Shown: piece after piece, positions 6,491 through 9,991 of the stretch | Layout of the letters: the number at the start of each line of letters is the position of its first letter | Numbering within the stretch: the stretch's first letter is position 1 | Assembly: GCA_021107605.1 (NCBI GenBank) | Contig: JAIOSN010000109.1 | Span: 1 to 9,991, forward strand | Source of the DNA: Anaerolineae bacterium | GTDB lineage: Bacteria > Chloroflexota > Anaerolineae > B4-G1 > SLSP01 | Reading direction: 5' to 3' | Length of the DNA stretch: 9,991 bases | The notes under the pieces: model-generated | Databases searched by the model: none | The model's input: only the letters and a program-made list of their open reading frames with translations | What the model was told of the DNA's origin: nothing | Translations under genes and position numbers: made by a program

Positions 6491-6561
6491 ATGTTGAGTG
6501 TGATGAATCAGCAACTAATACTGAACATAGCTATTGCTCCGCTGCGTTGCCCAATCGTTAA

Positions 6562-6585
6562 GCCGCTGAGACGCTGCGCCGCTGA
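6562..6585. repeat. Short 8-nt phased repeat (gccgctga type)
   Basis: There are three consecutive 8-mers, gccgctga, gacgctgc and gccgctga, with a further related octamer (ctccgctg) at 6538-6545. The same octamer family recurs at 9268-9291. It lies just past the 3' end of rnpB, where no ordinary terminator is seen. Confidence 0.55.
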
Positions 6586-6590
6586 ACAGT

Positions 6591-6966
6591 GAGTCTGAGA
6601 AGGCCGGTAAGCCGGATTCTGTCCCTCGTGAGGTGGTGATCATCTATCTACGGCGCTAGTTACCTAGCGTCTCTAGCGGTCTACCCGAAGGTTGCTTCTT
6701 GACAAAGAGGGCACGGGATATGCCCCAGCGGTTCCCTTCTGCTTGACCTTGCTCCCGGCGGGGGTTGCCTGACAGCGCGATTACTCGCGCTGCCGGTGGT
6801 CTCTTACACCACCTTTTCACCCTTACTCTTGACTGTAAGTCAAGAGCGGTTTGTTTCTGTGGTCCTTTCCACGCTTGCGCGTCCGGGTGTTACCCGGCGC
6901 CGTTCCCTCTGGAGTCCGGACTTTCCTCGGGCTGCCAGCCCGCGATCACCTGTCCAACTCAGACTC
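6591..6966 (-). ncRNA. rnpB: RNase P RNA, bacterial type A
   Basis: This is the catalytic RNA that removes 5' leaders from pre-tRNA. The ends are set by helix P1: GAGTCTGAG at the 5' end (6966-6958) pairs perfectly with CTCAGACTC at the 3' end (6599-6591), giving 376 nt, normal for type A. Conserved motifs on the - strand are GAGGAAAGTCCGGACTCC (6928-6911), ACAGAAACAAACCGC (6860-6846), GATAGATGATCACC (around 6648-6635) and ACAGAATCCGGCTTAC (6622-6607). A 9-bp hairpin at 6846-6826 fits P12, and GCTAG-GTAA-CTAGC (6668-6655) is a P18-like stem with a GNRA tetraloop. It starts 56 bases after the metallophosphoesterase stop and has its own promoter. I see no T-rich terminator after it. Confidence 0.98.
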
Positions 6967-6972
6967 GTGCGT

Positions 6973-7001
6973 ATGCTACCACATTGGAGCGGTTCGGTCA
7001 A
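6973..7001 (-). promoter_or_regulatory. Promoter of rnpB
   Basis: On the - strand TTGACC (7001-6996) and TAGCAT (6978-6973) are separated by exactly 17 bases. Six bases then lead to G6966, the first base of helix P1. The agreement between the promoter-predicted start and the structure-predicted 5' end supports both. Confidence 0.8.
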
Positions 7002-7021
7002 TATGTTCGCGACTCGCGTCT

Positions 7022-8191
7022 TCAACCTAGCTCCCACAAGATAATTTCCGGGGGCGCGAGAAAACGTGCTCGTGGTGCGCCTAAGCCTTCCATCCCCAAC
7101 CCCCGGCTCACGTAAAGCGTGGTTGCGGCTTCTCGATAAGGCCCCATTTCGTAGCGTTTCCCCCAGCGGGAACTGGTGAAGAGCGCGCCGTAGAGGGGTA
7201 AGCGTAGCTGTCCACCATGCGTATGTCCGGCTAGATAGAGATCAATGCCCTGGGCGGCCACGTCGGGCATTAGATCGGGCGTGTGGTAGAGTAGGATCGT
7301 TGGCGATTTGGGGGGAACTGTTTGCCGCAGCTTCTGGAAGAGCTGACGGTCTTTTTCCCAGGAGAGCGTACACTCAACACCGATAAGCCAGAGGGTGCGC
7401 CCTTGCCACTTGATGGCGGTGGTCTGGTTGGAGAGCCAGTGGATGGGTAGCCCGGCGAAGATGCGCGGTATAATTTCGGGTACGTCAACTGCGGGGCTGC
7501 CGATGATGGCGTAGGTTCCCAGGGGTGCTTTCAATTGGGCTAGCAGTTCCCGCGTGGCGGCTTGACTGGCTGGGTCATGGACTGAGGAGAGATTCAGGTA
7601 ATCGCCGGTTAGGACGATGAGATCAGGGGCGAGCGTCTCAACCGCTTCCAATAAAGCAGCTTCGCGAGGTGAGAAGCCCTCAAAGTGTAGATCGGAGATG
7701 TGTAGTAGGCGTAAGGGTCGTTCTCCCGTTTGTGCGGTGAGTCCGAGGTTGATACTGCGCTGCGTGACCTGGAGCCGGAATGGTTCTAACCAGGTGGCGT
7801 AACCGGCCACGACGGTTAAGGCGCCGTTCAGAATGCTCCAGAGCACCAGACCGCTTTGGCCGGGCATAAGCCACGCTAGCAGCCAGGAGAGCAGTAGTTG
7901 TATTGCGGTCAGTCCCAACAAGGGAGGCGCCACCGGCCCCCACGAACGGCCCGCGATGGGGAGTAATGCCAACATGCCCCCATTGACCAGGAGAAAAAGT
8001 GCGCTGAGGATGGCTGCCGTTACTCGGTGCGCGTGCCAGGGCCAGCAGGAGATAGCAACCACGGCGGCAGATATGGGCAGCAGCTCTACCGGTGATATGC
8101 GACTGAGCAGACCGGTGAAGATGAAGAGCCGGTGCAGGAATCTGCTCTTGCCGGCGCGGTCGGGTGGAATCTCGAATGTAGGTTGAGTCAT
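7022..8191 (-). CDS. Membrane metallophosphoesterase (calcineurin-like, YkuE/YaeI type) lacking the GNHD motif
   Basis: This protein is 389 residues from the ATG at 8191. The longer open frame to 8356 overlaps the upstream gene and gives an implausible N-terminus. Four or so hydrophobic segments (about 38-55, 57-80, 87-110, 114-133) precede a binuclear-metal phosphoesterase domain at about 158-389. Visible motifs are DLH (167-169), GD (196-197), a His at 303 in LLYHTPD, and GHTHGGQ (322-328, His323 and His325). The family's GNH[DE] block is replaced by GSPA (231-234, in AIIGSPAVD), removing the metal-bridging Asn and the catalytic His. Relatives act on phosphodiester or pyrophosphate bonds, including membrane lipid substrates; here activity is in doubt. 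It starts four bases after the stop of the HypE-like gene, so the two are translationally coupled. It ends just before the rnpB promoter. Confidence 0.88.
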   Translation of the reverse strand: MTQPTFEIPPDRAGKSRFLHRLFIFTGLLSRISPVELLPISAAVVAISCWPWHAHRVTAAILSALFLLVNGGMLALLPIAGRSWGPVAPPLLGLTAIQLLLSWLLAWLMPGQSGLVLWSILNGALTVVAGYATWLEPFRLQVTQRSINLGLTAQTGERPLRLLHISDLHFEGFSPREAALLEAVETLAPDLIVLTGDYLNLSSVHDPASQAATRELLAQLKAPLGTYAIIGSPAVDVPEIIPRIFAGLPIHWLSNQTTAIKWQGRTLWLIGVECTLSWEKDRQLFQKLRQTVPPKSPTILLYHTPDLMPDVAAQGIDLYLAGHTHGGQLRLPLYGALFTSSRWGKRYEMGPYREAATTLYVSRGLGMEGLGAPRARFLAPPEIILWELG

Positions 8192-8195
8192 GTCG

Positions 8196-9230
8196 TTATG
8201 CCTCAAAGAGTCGGGTGATTTCGTCGCGGGGGAATTGGGGTAATGGATGCTCTCCCGCCGGCCCGCGTAAGTAGACCCCCGGCACTGCACGGATGGCGCC
8301 GATGATCTGGGCGGCGATACCGTCTGCTCGCAGCGCGGCGACGATCTGCGCAGCATCTTGCGGGGCGACGGCGAGCAACAACGCTCCAGAAGCGAGCAGT
8401 CCCAGCGGGTCTATCCCAAGTGGTGAGCAGAGAGGCTCCGTCTCTGGAAGCAGCGGCAGGGATTGCTCCTCGATCACCGCGCCGACGCCGGCGGCCGTGG
8501 TCAGCTCGTGTAGCCCGGTGGCGACACCGCCCTCGGTGGGATCGTGCATCGCGTGGACGTCGCCGCTGGCGGTGGCGATGGCGGCATCACGTACCACGCT
8601 GATCCCCGGCTCGTGGAGGAGTCGCGCTGCGCGAATGAGCAGTTCTGCTGATAGGTGGTAGTGGTCACGGAGCTGCTCCCCGCGCTCGCGGGCCAATAAC
8701 GCGCAACCTTCCACGGCAATCCCCTTGGTGAGCAGGATTTTGTCGCCGGGCTGGGCGCCATCGGAGCGTACCAGCTGTTGCGGGGAGACCTCACCGAACA
8801 TCGTGCCCACTATGATCGGGCGGTTCAGGCCGTGGGTGATCTCCGTATGTCCACCGACTAACGTCACGCTGAGCTCAGCGCAGGCGGCTTGACTCTGCTG
8901 GAAGATATCAGCTACCAATTGAGGAGTGGTTTTCCTCTCTGGCAGCAATAGCGTGGCGATGAACCAGCGCGGCGTGGCTCCCAGACAAGCGATGTCGTTG
9001 GCGTTGACGTGGACTGCGTACCAGCCGATCTCATCAGTAGCAAAGGTGATCGGATCAGATTTGGTCACCAGTAAGCGCTCACCGAACTTGATCACGGCGG
9101 CATCATGCCCGATTCCGGGTCCCAAAATTACGCGCGGATCCCTTACCGGCAGTGCTCCAAGCAGCGCGAATAAATCTTCCGGCGGTAATTTTCCTAGGGG
9201 ATAATACTTTTCTTCAGTTGTCATTTGCAT
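8196..9230 (-). CDS. AIR-synthase-related protein, HypE-like without the catalytic cysteine tail
   Basis: This 344-residue member of the PurM/HypE/SelD/ThiL ATP-binding superfamily has an N-terminal AIRS domain (about 37-145) and a C-terminal AIRS domain (about 158-320). ATP-site features are GHDAAV (41-46), TKSDPITF (56-63), HVNANDIACLGATPRW (74-89) and GGHTEIT (126-132). The C-terminal domain has PGD (161-163), HDPTEGGVATG (229-239) and SGALL (281-285). The pattern is closest to HypE, which makes the thiocyanate ligand of [NiFe] hydrogenase on a C-terminal Pro-Arg-x-Cys. This protein ends in ITRLFEA with no cysteine, so it is unlikely to do that reaction and is better called a HypE-like paralogue of unknown substrate. 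The ATG at 9230 is used; a second ATG two codons later is possible, and neither has a clear Shine-Dalgarno. It is coupled to the metallophosphoesterase gene. No other hydrogenase genes are nearby. Confidence 0.85.
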   Translation of the reverse strand: MQMTTEEKYYPLGKLPPEDLFALLGALPVRDPRVILGPGIGHDAAVIKFGERLLVTKSDPITFATDEIGWYAVHVNANDIACLGATPRWFIATLLLPERKTTPQLVADIFQQSQAACAELSVTLVGGHTEITHGLNRPIIVGTMFGEVSPQQLVRSDGAQPGDKILLTKGIAVEGCALLARERGEQLRDHYHLSAELLIRAARLLHEPGISVVRDAAIATASGDVHAMHDPTEGGVATGLHELTTAAGVGAVIEEQSLPLLPETEPLCSPLGIDPLGLLASGALLLAVAPQDAAQIVAALRADGIAAQIIGAIRAVPGVYLRGPAGEHPLPQFPRDEITRLFEA

Positions 9231-9267
9231 TTTACCAAAAAGTGACTCCGCTGAAATAAGCTAGTTC

Positions 9268-9292
9268 GCCGCTAAGACGCAAAGACGCTAAG
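9268..9292. repeat. Short 8-nt phased repeat (gccgctaa-gacgcaaa-gacgctaa)
   Basis: There are three consecutive octamers, gccgctaa, gacgcaaa and gacgctaa, followed by G. This is a member of the gacgc(a/t)aa repeats that I recall as scattered through the intergenic DNA of many environmental bacteria. It shares its octamer with the copy at 6562-6585. It lies 38 bases upstream of the HypE-like gene. Confidence 0.6.
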
Positions 9293-9410
9293 TAAAAATT
9301 TAGTAGTAGGTTAAAAATACTTAACAATACCGGTCAAAAAGTTAATTTCTTGAGGGTTAATTTTGACTCGACCATGTGAAATCCTAAAGAGCCTGTGGGG
9401 CAATCTCTTT
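9293..9410. other. AT-rich intergenic stretch with GTTAA direct repeats
   Basis: The stretch between the FecR-like gene and the octamer repeat contains GTTAATTT twice (9341-9348 and 9356-9363, 15 bases apart) and GTTAAAAA at 9310. On the - strand TTGACC (9337-9332) could be a -35 for the HypE-like gene, but the matching -10 (TTTAAC, 16 bases on) is poor. A weak AAAGAG...CTCTTT hairpin lies just after the stop at 9411 and lacks a T-tract. Nothing here is firm. Confidence 0.35.
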
Positions 9411-9991
9411 TTACTCTTCTACTAAAATCGCTATCTCGTCAATCATGGAAATGAAAGAGTGTCCAGAGGCATAGATCTCTATGTCCAGAATAGTCGCGGG
9501 GTCCGTGCCACGCTTTCGTAACAGCGGCAAGAGATTGGGGGAGGTGTAAGGGTACCAGGCCTCTTGTGGTACGGGGATATGTTGCGGGCTGCCCTCACAG
9601 ATGGTGCAGGTGTTGGAGTACCCGTCTCCCGCCAGCGCGTAGAACCCTTGCAACCATTCATGTTCCCCCCCGTTGACGTCGCGGTAAGTGAGGCGGAGCA
9701 TAACCGGGCACTCGGTGCCGGCTACCCCGCAGACCGGGATCTCTTGTTCCGAGACTTTTAAGCGGGCGCTGAGGCGGAGTGATTGCGCGCCCTCGATATT
9801 TTGATTTACCTGTTGGCTAATTCCAACCTCGATATGGCCGACTCCCGCGCGCTCGAAAATGATACTCTGCCGCCCATCTTCTGTCCGCCGGATGCTGCCA
9901 TCGCTCTCTTCGTTGTACTGCTTGCGATGGGTAAAAGGGAGCCAATATGGGTCCAGCTCAGCGCTGAAGTCCCCGTTACGGAGCACATCGC
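9411..9991 (-). CDS. C-terminal part of a large secreted protein with a galactose/carbohydrate-binding-like domain (FecR-type architecture suspected)
   Basis: The frame is open to the window edge on the - strand (the GTG at 9986 is internal), so about 193 C-terminal residues of a longer protein are present. The opening VLRNGDFSAELDPYW is the usual first strand of CBM4/9- or galactose-binding-like beta-sandwich domains (NGDFS....W). Further on, SQQVNQNIEGAQSLRLSARLKV fits a sandwich strand pair. VCGVAGTECPVMLRLTYRDVNG, EWLQGFYAL, a C-x-x-C (CTIC), and ASGHSFISMIDEIAIL resemble C-terminal domains I associate with FecR-domain proteins of Chloroflexota. The four cysteines may form disulfides outside the cell. 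There is no membrane segment in this portion. The next gene on the strand is 180 bases away and probably separately transcribed. Confidence 0.65.
   Translation of the reverse strand, partial: DVLRNGDFSAELDPYWLPFTHRKQYNEESDGSIRRTEDGRQSIIFERAGVGHIEVGISQQVNQNIEGAQSLRLSARLKVSEQEIPVCGVAGTECPVMLRLTYRDVNGGEHEWLQGFYALAGDGYSNTCTICEGSPQHIPVPQEAWYPYTSPNLLPLLRKRGTDPATILDIEIYASGHSFISMIDEIAILVEE

Noticed and set aside
6765..7115. Plus-strand open frames across rnpB
   Set aside because: The DNA is fully explained by RNase P RNA on the other strand; the open frames are a known artefact of GC-rich structured RNA.
8192..8356. N-terminal extension of the phosphoesterase to 8356
   Set aside because: It overlaps the end of the HypE-like gene, is Ser/Arg/Pro-rich without homology, and the ATG at 8191 sits in ideal coupling distance to the upstream stop.
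9387..9412. Possible terminator after the FecR-like partial gene
   Set aside because: The AAAGAG/CTCTTT stem is short and bulged and has no U-tract on the coding strand.
1..9991. CRISPR arrays, tRNAs, phage or defence genes
   Set aside because: None was seen on either strand: no regularly spaced 25-40 base repeats, no tRNA T-loop signature with matching arms, and no recognisable nuclease, methylase or integrase.

Overview
The window looks like a chromosomal segment of a Chloroflexota bacterium, probably of the Anaerolineae/Caldilineae type. This is an inference. It rests on low-complexity surface proteins with GSVVIES..VVAMVNQE..SYNG repeats, a C-terminal domain of the kind I associate with FecR-type proteins of that phylum, a HypE-like AIR-synthase paralogue, frequent GTG/TTG starts and ACCTCGGAGGT-type palindromic repeats. 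No taxonomic marker was compared directly. The first ~2.2 kb is visibly more AT-rich than the rest.

Left part (1-4411, + strand): the 3' part of a repetitive secreted/surface protein, whose open frame runs through a good intrinsic terminator (714-751). Next come a TolB-like beta-propeller lipoprotein (849-1940), a ~250-base gap without a convincing gene, and a long RelA/SpoT-family (p)ppGpp enzyme (2190-4364) with its own strong terminator. The RelA/SpoT protein keeps its synthetase, TGS, zinc-finger and ACT regions. Its HD hydrolase site is destroyed, and it has an acidic EYDN in place of the RFKD of bifunctional enzymes, so it reads as a synthetase-only enzyme.

Junction (4412-4585): a 142-bp miniature inverted-repeat element with 12-bp perfect ends sits between the convergent relA and foldase genes.

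Right part (4586-9991, all - strand, so read from right to left): the C-terminal end of a large secreted protein with a carbohydrate-binding-like fold (9411-9991). Then a two-gene unit of a HypE-like AIR-synthase paralogue (9230-8196) and a membrane-anchored metallophosphoesterase (8191-7022), four bases apart. Then the RNase P RNA gene rnpB (6966-6591) with a near-consensus promoter. Then an rpsF-rpsR ribosomal-protein unit (6380-5802) with its own promoter and a leader hairpin, lacking the usual ssb between the two genes. Then a membrane-anchored SurA/PrsA-like foldase (5728-4586) behind a hairpin attenuator. Several enzymes here lack key catalytic residues (RelA HD site, metallophosphoesterase GNHD motif, parvulin histidine, HypE terminal cysteine). 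That recurring theme is the most interesting aspect of an otherwise housekeeping-type region. I see no defence system, CRISPR array, prophage, tRNA or complete insertion sequence.
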